DNA from: Desulfamplus sp.
GTDB taxonomy: Bacteria > Desulfobacterota > Desulfobacteria > Desulfobacterales > Desulfobacteraceae
Direction of reading: 5' to 3'
DNA: 44,543 nucleotides
Assembly (NCBI GenBank): GCA_015231615.1
Contig: JADGBE010000026.1
Coordinates: forward strand, 1-44,543
Positions 8,971 through 17,964 of the stretch are shown piece after piece. Position 1 is the stretch's first letter; every line of letters starts with the position of its first letter. The notes under the pieces were generated by a model that made no database searches, was not told the DNA's origin, and saw only the letters and a program-made list of their open reading frames with translations. The position numbers and the translations under genes are program-made.

Positions 8971-9489
8971 TTGAAAAAGGGGTATGTTCAAATATACACA
9001 GGCAATGGAAAGGGAAAGACTACAGCATCTTTAGGGCTTGCACTTAGGGCAGCGGGGGCGGGTTTTAAGGTCTTTATAGCCCAATTTCTAAAACAGGGAG
9101 ACTATTCTGAGATCAAGGCTTTAGCAAAATTTAAAGACGAGATTACAGTTGAGCAGTATGGTCTTGGACGGTTTGTAAAAGGGTTGCCTTCACCAGAAGA
9201 TATAGAAGCTGGAAAAAGAGGGTATGAAAGATTGATGGAGATTCTTAAAAAAGGCAGGCATGACCTTGTAATTGCAGAAGAGGCAAATGTTGCAGTGATG
9301 TGTAAACTCTTTTCTGAAGATGAGCTTATCAACCTTATTGATGCAAAGCCAGATGAGATAGAACTTGTTATAACAGGTCGTGGAGCAACCCAGAAAGTTA
9401 TTGATAAGGCTGATTTGGTTACAGAGATGCAAGAGATAAAACACTACTATAAACAAGGTGTTATGGCACGAGTTGGTATAGAAAAGTGA
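8971..9489 (+). CDS. cobO: Corrinoid adenosyltransferase (CobO/BtuR type)
   Basis: Transfers the adenosyl group of ATP to reduced cob(I)alamin or its precursors. The N-terminal P-loop is YTGNGKGKTTAS (about residues 8-19), followed by GLALRAAGAGFKV and QFLKQGDYSE, all typical of CobA/CobO/BtuR enzymes. Length 172 is normal (about 170-200). Start is TTG at 8971 with AAGGAG at about 8958-8963. The next gene is cobQ, 24 bp downstream, giving a cobalamin pair. No cobalamin riboswitch is visible in the short upstream region. Confidence 0.95.
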   Translation: MKKGYVQIYTGNGKGKTTASLGLALRAAGAGFKVFIAQFLKQGDYSEIKALAKFKDEITVEQYGLGRFVKGLPSPEDIEAGKRGYERLMEILKKGRHDLVIAEEANVAVMCKLFSEDELINLIDAKPDEIELVITGRGATQKVIDKADLVTEMQEIKHYYKQGVMARVGIEK

Positions 9490-9513
9490 TAATACAATTA
9501 AAAACTCAAATAG

Positions 9514-11097
9514 ATGAAAAAAAATAATATGATGAAAAAATTAAAACCACTTGCAATATTTGGAACGGGGTCTGATGTTGGTAAGAGCGTTGTTGCGGCT
9601 GGAATCTGTAGATACTTTGCTGATATGGGAATATCGGTTGCACCTTTTAAAGCTCAGAATATGTCCAATAATTCAGGCATCACCCCAGAAGGTCTTGAAA
9701 TGGGGCGGGCACAGATTGTTCAAGCTGAAGCCGCACGAATTGCACCGCATGTTGATATGAATCCTGTACTTTTAAAACCCACAGGAGAGAAAGGGTCTCA
9801 GGTGGTTCTAAATGGTGTGGCTTTTGAAAACAGCACAGCGTTAAGTTACCACTTACGTAAAGATTACTATTTTAAAGCTGCTTGCGATGCTTTTGATAGG
9901 CTTCAAGATAGATTTGAGATGATCATTCTTGAAGGTGCTGGCTCTTGTGCTGAGGTAAATCTTATGCCTTCAGATATTGTCAACTTTAGAATGGCTGAAT
10001 ATGCAGGGGCTGATGTAATTCTTGTTGCTGATATTCACAGAGGTGGAATTTTTGGGCAAATTGTGGGAACTCTTGAGTGTCTGCCTCAAAAATATCGTGA
10101 TATGATAAAAGGCTTTATCATAAATAGATTTAGAGGTGATATAGAGCTTTTTAAAGATGGCGTAAATTGGATAGAAAATAGAACAGGCAAAAAGGTTTTT
10201 GGGGTTCTGCCTTGGTTTAATCACATTAAAATAGATGCAGAAGATTCAGTTGAGATTGAAAAATGTCCATCAATATATTCAATTCAATCACCATATTCAT
10301 TTGAATCAGAAATTGACGGACAGAAGCCGAACATTATCAACAGACAAAAGCCGACCATTGCGTTGATCAAATTAAAGCATATCTCAAATTTCACAGACTT
10401 TCATCCTTTGTCAGATATAAATGAAATTGAGACAATATTTGTTGATACACCTCTTGATCTTACAAAATTTAAGGCTCTAATTATTCCGGGATCAAAAAAC
10501 ACAAGATCAGATATTGAATGGCTCAAAAAAACAGGCTGGGATATAAAAATTAAAGATTATGCTAAATCAGGCGGTCATATTTTAGGAATCTGCGGAGGTT
10601 ATCAGATTTTGGGTGAATATGTTGATGATCCTGATGGACTTGAAGGAGATTCTGGAAAAACAGAAGGCTTAAATCTTCTCCCAGTTCAGACAATTCTAAA
10701 AGCACCAAAGACAACGACTTTAAGCCGTTTTTCATGGGAAGGCGTTTATGGTGAGGGATACGAAATCCACATGGGTCAGACAACTATAAGTAACGACTCT
10801 GTTGAACCGATGTTAGAAGTTCATCAAAGAAATAGAGATAGATTGTCTGATTTTGATGGGGCTATCTCCAAAAATGGAAATATCTGCGGAACATATATGC
10901 ACGGTTTTTTTGACTCTTGGGGAGTTAGGAAAAAGTGGTTAGAGCATATTGGAATTAAAATTCTTTGCCATGTAGATGATTTAGCATTCCAGAAATTGGA
11001 TAGAGTTGAACGTAAAAACAGAGATTATCAGCTATTAAAAGAGCATTTTCAGAGATATGTGAATATTGATGATATTGTGCGTAATCTCAAATTATGA
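9514..11097 (+). CDS. cobQ: Cobyric acid synthase (glutamine-hydrolysing)
   Basis: Amidates the b, d, e and g side chains of adenosylcobyrinic a,c-diamide using ATP and glutamine. The N-terminal dethiobiotin-synthetase-like ATPase has GTGSDVGKSVVAAG (about residues 16-29), FKAQNMSNN and EGAGSCAEVNL. The C-terminal type-1 glutamine amidotransferase domain has the nucleophile in GICGGYQILG (Cys near 359) and a His in YMHGFFD. Length 527 compares with about 485-510 in the family. Roughly 25 extra residues lie near position 255-280 (Ser/Tyr/Ile-rich), between the two domains. It follows cobO and converges on the J-domain gene, overlapping its 3' end by 6 bp. Confidence 0.96.
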   Translation: MKKNNMMKKLKPLAIFGTGSDVGKSVVAAGICRYFADMGISVAPFKAQNMSNNSGITPEGLEMGRAQIVQAEAARIAPHVDMNPVLLKPTGEKGSQVVLNGVAFENSTALSYHLRKDYYFKAACDAFDRLQDRFEMIILEGAGSCAEVNLMPSDIVNFRMAEYAGADVILVADIHRGGIFGQIVGTLECLPQKYRDMIKGFIINRFRGDIELFKDGVNWIENRTGKKVFGVLPWFNHIKIDAEDSVEIEKCPSIYSIQSPYSFESEIDGQKPNIINRQKPTIALIKLKHISNFTDFHPLSDINEIETIFVDTPLDLTKFKALIIPGSKNTRSDIEWLKKTGWDIKIKDYAKSGGHILGICGGYQILGEYVDDPDGLEGDSGKTEGLNLLPVQTILKAPKTTTLSRFSWEGVYGEGYEIHMGQTTISNDSVEPMLEVHQRNRDRLSDFDGAISKNGNICGTYMHGFFDSWGVRKKWLEHIGIKILCHVDDLAFQKLDRVERKNRDYQLLKEHFQRYVNIDDIVRNLKL

Positions 11098-11721
11098 AAG
11101 TTTCATAAGTATGTTGTAGGCTTCTTGAATTTCGATAAATTTCTTATTTGCAAAATCCTGCAGTTCTTTTCCAAGATGGGCAACTCTATCAGGGTGATAT
11201 TGCTTTACAGCATTTCGGTATGCTGCATGAATCTCCTCTTTGCTTGCTTTTGGGGAGATTCCAAGTATCTGATATGGAGATTTGGGAGTATCTCTTAGAT
11301 GTTCTTCTCTTTTGAACTCATTTTTTCCTGATTTTTTGTTATTTAACCTATCTTGTTCTTCTGTTTTTTTAGTTGAACTATTTTGTTGGGCAGTCCGTTT
11401 GTCAAAATTATTCTGTTGGTTAGATTGTTTGTTAGAGCTATTCTGTTGGTTAGATTGTTTGCTATAACTATTCTGTTCCGTTGATTTTTTGTTGGAGTTG
11501 TATTGAAAATTGTGAAATTTACTATCAGAAGTTTTTTTTCTCTTTTTATATAAAAAATCGGGTAACCTTCCATGTTTTATATAGTAGAATATTGCCCCAA
11601 TAACAGCAGTATCATCAAGCCAGCCAATGTAAGGTATAAAAAAATCTGGTATAATATCAACAGGGCTTATTAAATAAGCTACTGCAATCAGACCAAGTAA
11701 TATTTTATGGTAAGTAGTCAT
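11092..11721 (-). CDS. DUF1232 membrane segment fused to a C-terminal J domain
   Basis: 209 residues in three parts. Residues 1-60 are a DUF1232-type membrane segment with the family motif SPVDIIPDF and a second hydrophobic stretch. Residues ~65-140 are a low-complexity linker rich in Asn, Gln, Ser and Lys with decapeptide repeats of the SNKQSNQQN type. Residues ~145-209 are a DnaJ domain (YQILGISPKASKEEI, then QYHPDRV) that keeps the HPD tripeptide needed to stimulate Hsp70 ATPase. It would be a membrane-tethered co-chaperone recruiting DnaK to the inner membrane. The last codons overlap cobQ by 6 bp in convergent orientation. The client is unknown. Confidence 0.85.
   Translation of the reverse strand: MTTYHKILLGLIAVAYLISPVDIIPDFFIPYIGWLDDTAVIGAIFYYIKHGRLPDFLYKKRKKTSDSKFHNFQYNSNKKSTEQNSYSKQSNQQNSSNKQSNQQNNFDKRTAQQNSSTKKTEEQDRLNNKKSGKNEFKREEHLRDTPKSPYQILGISPKASKEEIHAAYRNAVKQYHPDRVAHLGKELQDFANKKFIEIQEAYNILMKLS
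11410..11461 (-). repeat. 30-bp tandem repeat in the J-domain protein linker
   Basis: A 22-bp core at 11410-11431 recurs identically at 11440-11461, a 30-bp period (ten residues). It encodes the Asn/Gln-rich linker, and weaker copies flank it. This is probably slippage- or recombination-driven length variation. Confidence 0.75.
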
Positions 11722-11796
11722 TTAATTCCATTCAAAATCGGTTTGCAAAATATCTATCAAAAACATCTTTAAGTAGTAGGCTCAAATTCAAATAGG

Positions 11797-12642
11797 TCAA
11801 CCTTTAAGCACATCAATCATTGTATAAACAGCCCCTTTACCCATGTTTCTCTCTTTCTTTTTCTCTTCTATTTTATTTTGCAAAAATAATACCGCATCAA
11901 TAGTGCCTTGAGCATAAATATCTCGTCCATTTATATTATGGGAGAACTCAAATTTTGCTGTGTTGTTAGGAGATGTCAATGTGTAGGTATGCCAAGCATG
12001 ACCTGTAAGATACTCTTCTGGAATATTCCACTCACTTTTTTGGATTTGAGGGTCTCTTTCCATGATTATATTATCTTCTGAAAATGGAATACCAAGTTTG
12101 TTGTAATATTTTACCATAGCTTTTGCTGTGCCACTTGTATCTGCCTTTCCATTTTGGTGGCTCTCTTTGATCTGTAGAGTATATCCTTTGAAAAGATCAG
12201 GAAAAGTATTTGCTGCATACTCCATCATTGCCTGAAATCCTACAATCTGTTTTGCCATATTTGGTGCAATAACTGCTGATATTGAAGATGAAAGAACTTG
12301 TTTTTTAAGTGCCTCTCTATCACCTCCTGTAGTTCCCATGATAAATGGAATATTCAATTTTGTGTAAATTTCTCCGTTTTTATTCACTGCCGTAGGGTGC
12401 GTAAAATCAACTGCTATCGTATCAGGAAATTTTCTCATAATTTCAGGCACTATATTTTCTACTTCATGAGGTTTTATGAGCTTAAAATCTAAATCCTTTA
12501 TTTTATGATTCATTGCTTGAATATCAGGTCCAGTCATTGAAAAAGGCAAAAGATTTAAACGATTATCATCAAGCATGTTGGCAGCTATAATTGAGGCAAC
12601 ATTGCCCGGCATACCATTGACCATAATATTAATTGGTTTCAT
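11797..12642 (-). CDS. dapB: 4-hydroxy-tetrahydrodipicolinate reductase, plant-type
   Basis: NAD(P)H-dependent step of the diaminopimelate/lysine pathway. The N-terminal dinucleotide loop is VNGMPGNVAS, a variant of the usual GxxGxMG. DFTHPTAV and FIMGTTGGDREAL follow; in the substrate domain, SHQNGKADTSGTAKA replaces the E. coli-type HHRxKxDAPSGT segment, and GRDIYAQGTIDAVLFL lies near the end. These variants match the plant-like DHPR branch (Arabidopsis type) rather than E. coli DapB. Length 281. Start is ATG at 12642. It stands alone, with 75-90 bp gaps on both sides and no other lysine genes nearby. Confidence 0.88.
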   Translation of the reverse strand: MKPINIMVNGMPGNVASIIAANMLDDNRLNLLPFSMTGPDIQAMNHKIKDLDFKLIKPHEVENIVPEIMRKFPDTIAVDFTHPTAVNKNGEIYTKLNIPFIMGTTGGDREALKKQVLSSSISAVIAPNMAKQIVGFQAMMEYAANTFPDLFKGYTLQIKESHQNGKADTSGTAKAMVKYYNKLGIPFSEDNIIMERDPQIQKSEWNIPEEYLTGHAWHTYTLTSPNNTAKFEFSHNINGRDIYAQGTIDAVLFLQNKIEEKKKERNMGKGAVYTMIDVLKG

Positions 12643-12728
12643 TTTTAATAAAAGCTCCGTTGTTAGGTGAAAAAGATTATTAAGTAAAAGAGTATTAATA
12701 ACAAAGTAGAATTAAGCATTTTTAAAGT

Positions 12729-14699
12729 TTAAATATCTAATATGTAGTGATACAGGCTACTGATTTTATCTCTATCCATAAAATTAATATTTTTTTTAAG
12801 ATTTGCTATAGCAACTGGAATATATTGCTCAAAATAGGTTTTGCCCTTGTTTATTGATAGGTTGGCAAATGCCCCAAGCATCTGCATATTACGGGTAAGA
12901 GAACAATATCTGTAGCTTTTTATAAAGTTTTCAGTTGACTCCTCTCCAATCAATCTTTGAACTTTTCCGATCGATTTTTGAACTTTTTGTTCAATCTCAT
13001 TTACACACTCATATAAAATTTTCTCTCTTATATCTTCTTCAAGATTGACGTATGGATCAATGAGCAAAGATGCAAGATCGTATTGAAGAGGTCCTCTTCT
13101 TGCTGACTGAAAATCAATAAAAAAATATTGACCATCTTTTACCATAATATTTCTTGACTGCATATCTCTGTGCATAAGCCCATAAAAAGCACCGTAAAGG
13201 GCATTATCTGCAATAAATTTAAACTCATCAATAAAGTCATCAAAATGAGCATCTAATTTAAGATAGCCTTGAAGAAATGCCTCAACAAAATAACGACACT
13301 CTTTTTCAAGGATCATCTCTTTTGAATAAGAGGGGGTCTGAAATGTCCATTCATCTTTAAAGCCATCTATTCCTTTTATTGAGAAATCTATGGCAAGGGA
13401 GCATATCTTTTTGTAATGCTCAATTATAAGATGTTGTTTTTCAATATCCTTAATTTTGTACGAATTTGTCGATGTTATTTTCAAATTCGAGGGAATTTCC
13501 AAATTGTCCCTACAGTAGATTTGAGTAATAAATTCCTGAAAATGAACATCTCCTAAATCTTCAAGCACAACTAAACCCGCAAACCTATCATATCCTTTGA
13601 TTTTAGGCACAGGAAGACCTTTAGAAAATAGGTGATTTCCAATATTTATGAAAGAGTCAATCTCTTCTGTCTTATCTTTATGATGACAAATCCCATGATC
13701 CGCAATGATTAAGGAAACATCTTGGTGTGAAGAAATCCTTTGGTGTGAATAAACATCTTCACTATCAGCCATTTTGCAACGAAACCAGCATCTATCTGAA
13801 CCATCTCCCATAAGTTTATCTATCACGATATTTTTCATGTTTTGTAACGACTCTAAACCTAAAGAGCTGCATACAGTAAACTTTCTCGCTATATCGCGAT
13901 ATGATTCAGGTGTTCCAATATCTTGCCAAAAAATATCTTTGCAAATAAATGCTTTTACTAAATCACCTTGTTCTGCAAGGTATGAATAGAGATCAATGCT
14001 GCTAAAAGGATCTCTGCTAAAATTTGCTCTCTTAAGAGGGGTTATTTTATTATTATCACTGTTTTTATAAATATAATCAAATATTTGTGGAGATAGAACT
14101 TGAATTCCTGTGAAAGCGAATAGCTGATTGCATGAGTTAGATATATTGCATGAAAAATCTTTATTAGCACCAAAACTTTTTATAAATGATTCATCATTAA
14201 CAGAAACCTTATTGTAAATTGGATAATTGTGAAGAACAAGAGTTGCACACCAATCTCCAAAGATATGAAAATCCCATACTTTTTTAAGGTCTATGTCAGA
14301 TACAATGTCGCTGTTTATAACAAGAAAAGGCTCATTTTCCATAAAATCACGCACATTTCTTATCGCCCCGCCAGTATCAAGAATTTCTGGTTCATAGATA
14401 GTTTTAATATTAATGGGGTGATTATGCATATTATTAGGAGCATAGTTATTATCAGTATCATAACTATTATTAGAAAGTTTGAGTTTATTATCTGATATAT
14501 ATTTAGCAATAAATTGCTCAATTTGATGGTGAAGATGGTGGGTATTTATGATGATGTCTGTGAAACCAGCTTCAATTAGTTGTTCAATACAAAGTTGGAG
14601 AATTGGGATTCCATTTATTGTAAAAAGAGGTTTGGGTCTAACCGATGTATGTGGAAGAAGACGCGTGCCAAATCCAGCAGCGAGTATTAGTGCTTTCAT
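12729..14699 (-). CDS. Fused MurNAc-1-phosphate nucleotidyltransferase and amino-sugar kinase (MurU-AmgK)
   Basis: 656 residues in two domains. Residues 1-~285 are a sugar-phosphate nucleotidyltransferase: LAAGFGTRLLPHTSVRPKPL, INTHHLHHQIE, and VINSDIVSD for metal binding. Residues ~320-656 are an aminoglycoside-phosphotransferase-fold kinase with LMHRDMQSRNIM (catalytic Asp near 510) and FIDFQSARRGPLQYD (metal-binding Asp). In Pseudomonas the separate proteins AmgK and MurU phosphorylate MurNAc at C1 and make UDP-MurNAc, a cell-wall recycling route that bypasses MurA and gives intrinsic fosfomycin tolerance. The order here is MurU then AmgK. The APH half resembles AmgK strongly; a different sugar is possible but less likely. 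Confidence 0.82.
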   Translation of the reverse strand: MKALILAAGFGTRLLPHTSVRPKPLFTINGIPILQLCIEQLIEAGFTDIIINTHHLHHQIEQFIAKYISDNKLKLSNNSYDTDNNYAPNNMHNHPINIKTIYEPEILDTGGAIRNVRDFMENEPFLVINSDIVSDIDLKKVWDFHIFGDWCATLVLHNYPIYNKVSVNDESFIKSFGANKDFSCNISNSCNQLFAFTGIQVLSPQIFDYIYKNSDNNKITPLKRANFSRDPFSSIDLYSYLAEQGDLVKAFICKDIFWQDIGTPESYRDIARKFTVCSSLGLESLQNMKNIVIDKLMGDGSDRCWFRCKMADSEDVYSHQRISSHQDVSLIIADHGICHHKDKTEEIDSFINIGNHLFSKGLPVPKIKGYDRFAGLVVLEDLGDVHFQEFITQIYCRDNLEIPSNLKITSTNSYKIKDIEKQHLIIEHYKKICSLAIDFSIKGIDGFKDEWTFQTPSYSKEMILEKECRYFVEAFLQGYLKLDAHFDDFIDEFKFIADNALYGAFYGLMHRDMQSRNIMVKDGQYFFIDFQSARRGPLQYDLASLLIDPYVNLEEDIREKILYECVNEIEQKVQKSIGKVQRLIGEESTENFIKSYRYCSLTRNMQMLGAFANLSINKGKTYFEQYIPVAIANLKKNINFMDRDKISSLYHYILDI

Positions 14700-14776
14700 T
14701 TGTTCACTTTTTAGTTATCTAAGTTTGTTGAATTATTATACTTTACACTGTCTTAATTTGAGCTTTTAATTTTTAT

Positions 14777-14865
14777 CGCCCTGGCTAAAGCTCTGGGCTA
14801 ACTTTATTTAAGTCCTCTTAAGAGGACTTTTTTATAACTTAGCCGAGGGTTTTAACCCTACGGCG
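14777..14865 (-). repeat. REP-like three-hairpin element, copy A
   Basis: Intergenic between the MurU-AmgK gene and plsB. It holds, in inverted order relative to the right-end copies, a GCCC...GGGC arm (14777-14801), a perfect AGTCCTCTTAAGAGGACT palindrome (14811-14828) and a third arm TTAGCCGAGGG...CGGCG (14839-14865). The same three modules recur at 37.4, 43.6, 43.7 and 44.3 kb. A separate 10-bp stem (14905-14914 with 14924-14933) covers the plsB stop. Confidence 0.8.
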
Positions 14866-14928
14866 AAGAACTGAATAAAAACTAAATCTATCCTATCTCA
14901 ATGTCATAATAATTGCTGACAGTAATTA

Positions 14929-17598
14929 TTATGTAGTTATAATATTAAGTATTACATCAATAAGCTCTTTATATTCCTTGATTTTTTCTATATCTTCAGA
15001 GCCTTCAACACCATTGCTTATAAAGAAATTTGCAGCATTGGTGTAGTTAATTTTAGATAAAGATTCTTTTAACATAACCTCTTGCCGTTTGTAGCAACTA
15101 ATACCTTTACTTTGCATCTTTTTAATACGCTCTTTAGAATCGTGTTTATCTTTTGGGTATTTTTCAAAATACATCAATGCAACTTTATATGACTCAAGGA
15201 ATGGTCGCAAAAATTCTGAAAATCCTTTAAGCTTTCTGTATCCCTCAGAGGTTAAGTTATATCTCTCTTCAAAAGATGGTGTTGGGACAAGAATTCCATC
15301 GTCAATAAAAGCTCTAATACAAGTATGAATCTCCTCAATACAGGTTGTATCCTCATCAAAAGAGAACTCATCAAGAAAGAAATCTTCAAGAAACTTATAT
15401 GTATCAGTAAGATCATCTGACGAAAATTGAAATCTATCTGTTTTAAGTATTGCTATTGCTGTATAACATGCTGGAATAAAAAAACATATCGCATTGTTTT
15501 TGTAATAATCAAGTATTGGTCTTTTGTTATCTTTAACAAAGAATCTTGTGTTTTCAGTAATTTCATTTTCACTTTCATCAGCAAGCTCAATAAATTTTCT
15601 TGCCACAAAAGTCTCAATAACATGATTTAATGCAAGATCAGGATCAATTGTCAATGTGTCTGCAAGCTCTGCATTTAAGATAGAGAGCATGTTCATGTAT
15701 GAGTTTACTCTAAACATCAACTCTTTTTTGGAGAAACTACTGCCAGAAGCATTTAAGATTGCACTGGCAACTATTCCATGTGGAGTTACAATAGAGGTTT
15801 TATCTATAGAGTTTAGCAGCTTATACCCAATGCTTTTACATAAAAGCATATATTCGTCATTATCCATAGAATCAATGTCAAGACCTTTTTCATCTAAATA
15901 GTCACTTAATGAGACAGGTTCATGGAATTTTATATAGACTTTTCCATATTTTTTCTTGAGAAACTTTCTTGCTTTGAGAAGTTGAGATAGATTCTCAGGA
16001 CTCTTTTTCCCGCCTTCAATCTCACGCAAATATGCATCTTCTTCAAGAACTCTATCATAACCAACATAAGTTGGCATGAAGATAAGGTCTTCACACGCAC
16101 CATGTTTATATGCCTTAATTAGCATTGAGAGAAATCCAAGTTTTGGCGGAAGAAGTTTTCCTGTTCTGCTTCTGCCGCCTTCAATAAAGAACTCAATGTT
16201 AAAACCTTCAGATAAGAGCTTCTCAATGTAAGCTGCAAATATACGAGAGTATAACACCGCCCCTTTAAATGTTCGCCTCAAGAAAAATGCTCCACCACCT
16301 CTAAAAATAGGGCCAAGAGGCCAAAATGAGAGATTTTTCCCAGCCGCAATATGAGGACAAGGCATATTGTTTTTAAACATCAGATAGGACAAAAGTAGAT
16401 AATCTAAATGGCTCTTATGACATGGGGCAAGAATGACAGGTGCTTTTTTAGACTCCTCTTTGATCCTATCAAGTCCTTCATAATCAACAACTAAACCCTC
16501 AAATATATTTTTAAAAACCCATGTAAGAACCTTTTCAAATAGGTATATTATATTTAGGCTGTAGTTTGCTGCAATCTCTTCAATGTATGAGGCAGCCTTT
16601 TTATGAGTAACCATCAACGACTGCCCCTCTTGCTCTGAATGTTCACGCATAAAATTTTGTAGAGATTGTTGGGTTAAAATATCTTCAGTAAGCTCATCTC
16701 TTGATTTAAGAACAGGACCTGTAATGCTTTTTTTCTGACGGTTTAAAAGATCAATAAGGTGGGTTCTAAGTGTATATGCCTGAAAATCTTCATCAATATC
16801 TCTTATATCAGGTCTATTCAAAAAATCCTTAAGATTAAGAGGATTAGATATTTCAACGCATATCTTTTCAGGATTTTGCCACATCGCAATAAGGCGTTTT
16901 AACTTACCAGGTCTTTCGTTGTTTCCAAGCAAAATATCCATAAAAGTTGGTGTGGTTCTTACTGGCTTTGTACCAAAAACAATAACCTGTGGGACAAGAA
17001 ATATTGGTTTGTCGCTGTTTTTTTGAAATTCAATTAAATAGCGAAGTGGGTCTGGTTCTGATTCAACAAATCTTCTATAGAAATTTTTACTCTCAACCAT
17101 ACATAGAAACCCAGAACGCCCCTTTAAGAATTCATGTTTAAAATATTGTCTCTTATATGGGCTCTTTATTTTGAAATATTCCAAGAAGTGTTGTAGCTGA
17201 GATAAAAATATCTTGATGATCTTTTTAACGGGCAGAAGAAAGAAAAATCTAAATTCAAATGCAATTTCAGGGTAGGGTAAGGCAGATTTTTTAAATGCTG
17301 TGTGATAGTAAAGAAACTCAAACAAACTTTTGTATTTTCCTACATAAATAACAACTCCTTTTTCATTAAGCCTGTTTAGTTTTTCGCTCTTTTTTAGATC
17401 AAATTTTATTTTATCAAAAAAGTTATTAATTAGATATGATGGTAAAAATCCAGAATTACCCGGATAAAAACAGGCAAAGTGCTCATTAGAGAGATCAGAA
17501 TGGTCAGAATCATGTTCACTTATATTTTGTTCACCATTCGCTTTAATTACATTGATTTTTTTTGCCAAGAGCCGTACGATCTTCTTAAATATGCTCAT
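14929..17598 (-). CDS. plsB: Glycerol-3-phosphate 1-O-acyltransferase PlsB
   Basis: First acylation of phospholipid synthesis at the inner membrane. The acyltransferase core has the HX4D motif in CHKSHLDYLLLSY (His near 392), then GPIFRGGGAFFLRRTF and FFIEGGRSRTGKLLPPKLG (near 472), the glycerol-phosphate-binding block typical of PlsB. VPTYVGYDRVLEEDAY-like text follows. Length 889 versus 807 in E. coli; the extra length is mainly N-terminal and shows no recognisable domain. Start is ATG at 17598. It is preceded by a 366-bp AT-rich gap and appears monocistronic. Olefin genes oleB and oleC lie a few kb away, but no direct link is visible. Confidence 0.95.
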   Translation of the reverse strand: MSIFKKIVRLLAKKINVIKANGEQNISEHDSDHSDLSNEHFACFYPGNSGFLPSYLINNFFDKIKFDLKKSEKLNRLNEKGVVIYVGKYKSLFEFLYYHTAFKKSALPYPEIAFEFRFFFLLPVKKIIKIFLSQLQHFLEYFKIKSPYKRQYFKHEFLKGRSGFLCMVESKNFYRRFVESEPDPLRYLIEFQKNSDKPIFLVPQVIVFGTKPVRTTPTFMDILLGNNERPGKLKRLIAMWQNPEKICVEISNPLNLKDFLNRPDIRDIDEDFQAYTLRTHLIDLLNRQKKSITGPVLKSRDELTEDILTQQSLQNFMREHSEQEGQSLMVTHKKAASYIEEIAANYSLNIIYLFEKVLTWVFKNIFEGLVVDYEGLDRIKEESKKAPVILAPCHKSHLDYLLLSYLMFKNNMPCPHIAAGKNLSFWPLGPIFRGGGAFFLRRTFKGAVLYSRIFAAYIEKLLSEGFNIEFFIEGGRSRTGKLLPPKLGFLSMLIKAYKHGACEDLIFMPTYVGYDRVLEEDAYLREIEGGKKSPENLSQLLKARKFLKKKYGKVYIKFHEPVSLSDYLDEKGLDIDSMDNDEYMLLCKSIGYKLLNSIDKTSIVTPHGIVASAILNASGSSFSKKELMFRVNSYMNMLSILNAELADTLTIDPDLALNHVIETFVARKFIELADESENEITENTRFFVKDNKRPILDYYKNNAICFFIPACYTAIAILKTDRFQFSSDDLTDTYKFLEDFFLDEFSFDEDTTCIEEIHTCIRAFIDDGILVPTPSFEERYNLTSEGYRKLKGFSEFLRPFLESYKVALMYFEKYPKDKHDSKERIKKMQSKGISCYKRQEVMLKESLSKINYTNAANFFISNGVEGSEDIEKIKEYKELIDVILNIITT

Positions 17599-17964
17599 TT
17601 TAGAATGTCCTATTAAATTTATCGTAAAATTACTATTTTTAATCTTAATTAATACGCTTCTTTTTAAATATCTTCCAGATGCTTTAATTTAATTAAGGAG
17701 AGAAACTCTATTCTAAGTCTTATTTTGACTCTAAATCTTATTTTGACCTATAATTTGACCCTCTATCAAAGGTTTTATTTAATGGCAATAAAATAATTGA
17801 TGAGTAAAAATTGGCTTGATTTACTAAGGTTCGTATGTTAAGTGATACCGATTAATTTTACAGAATATAATTCTTCTGAATAGAACTATGTATTGGATTT
17901 TATATAGTTATTTTATAATTTATTTATAGTTGCAATTATTAACATTGTAAGGAGAGTATTGATT
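17599..17964. other. Intergenic gap with an 18-bp tandem repeat
   Basis: An AT-rich 366-bp stretch between divergent plsB and the small membrane-protein gene, presumably carrying both promoters. An 18-bp unit at 17712-17729 repeats at 17730-17747 with one mismatch, and a partial copy follows to about 17760 (shared core TTTTGAC / TTTGACC). No ORF or RNA gene was recognised. Confidence 0.6.

Noticed and set aside
11410..11461. CRISPR-like array
   Set aside because: The repeats are two units inside a coding linker with 8-bp gaps; no spacers or cas genes.
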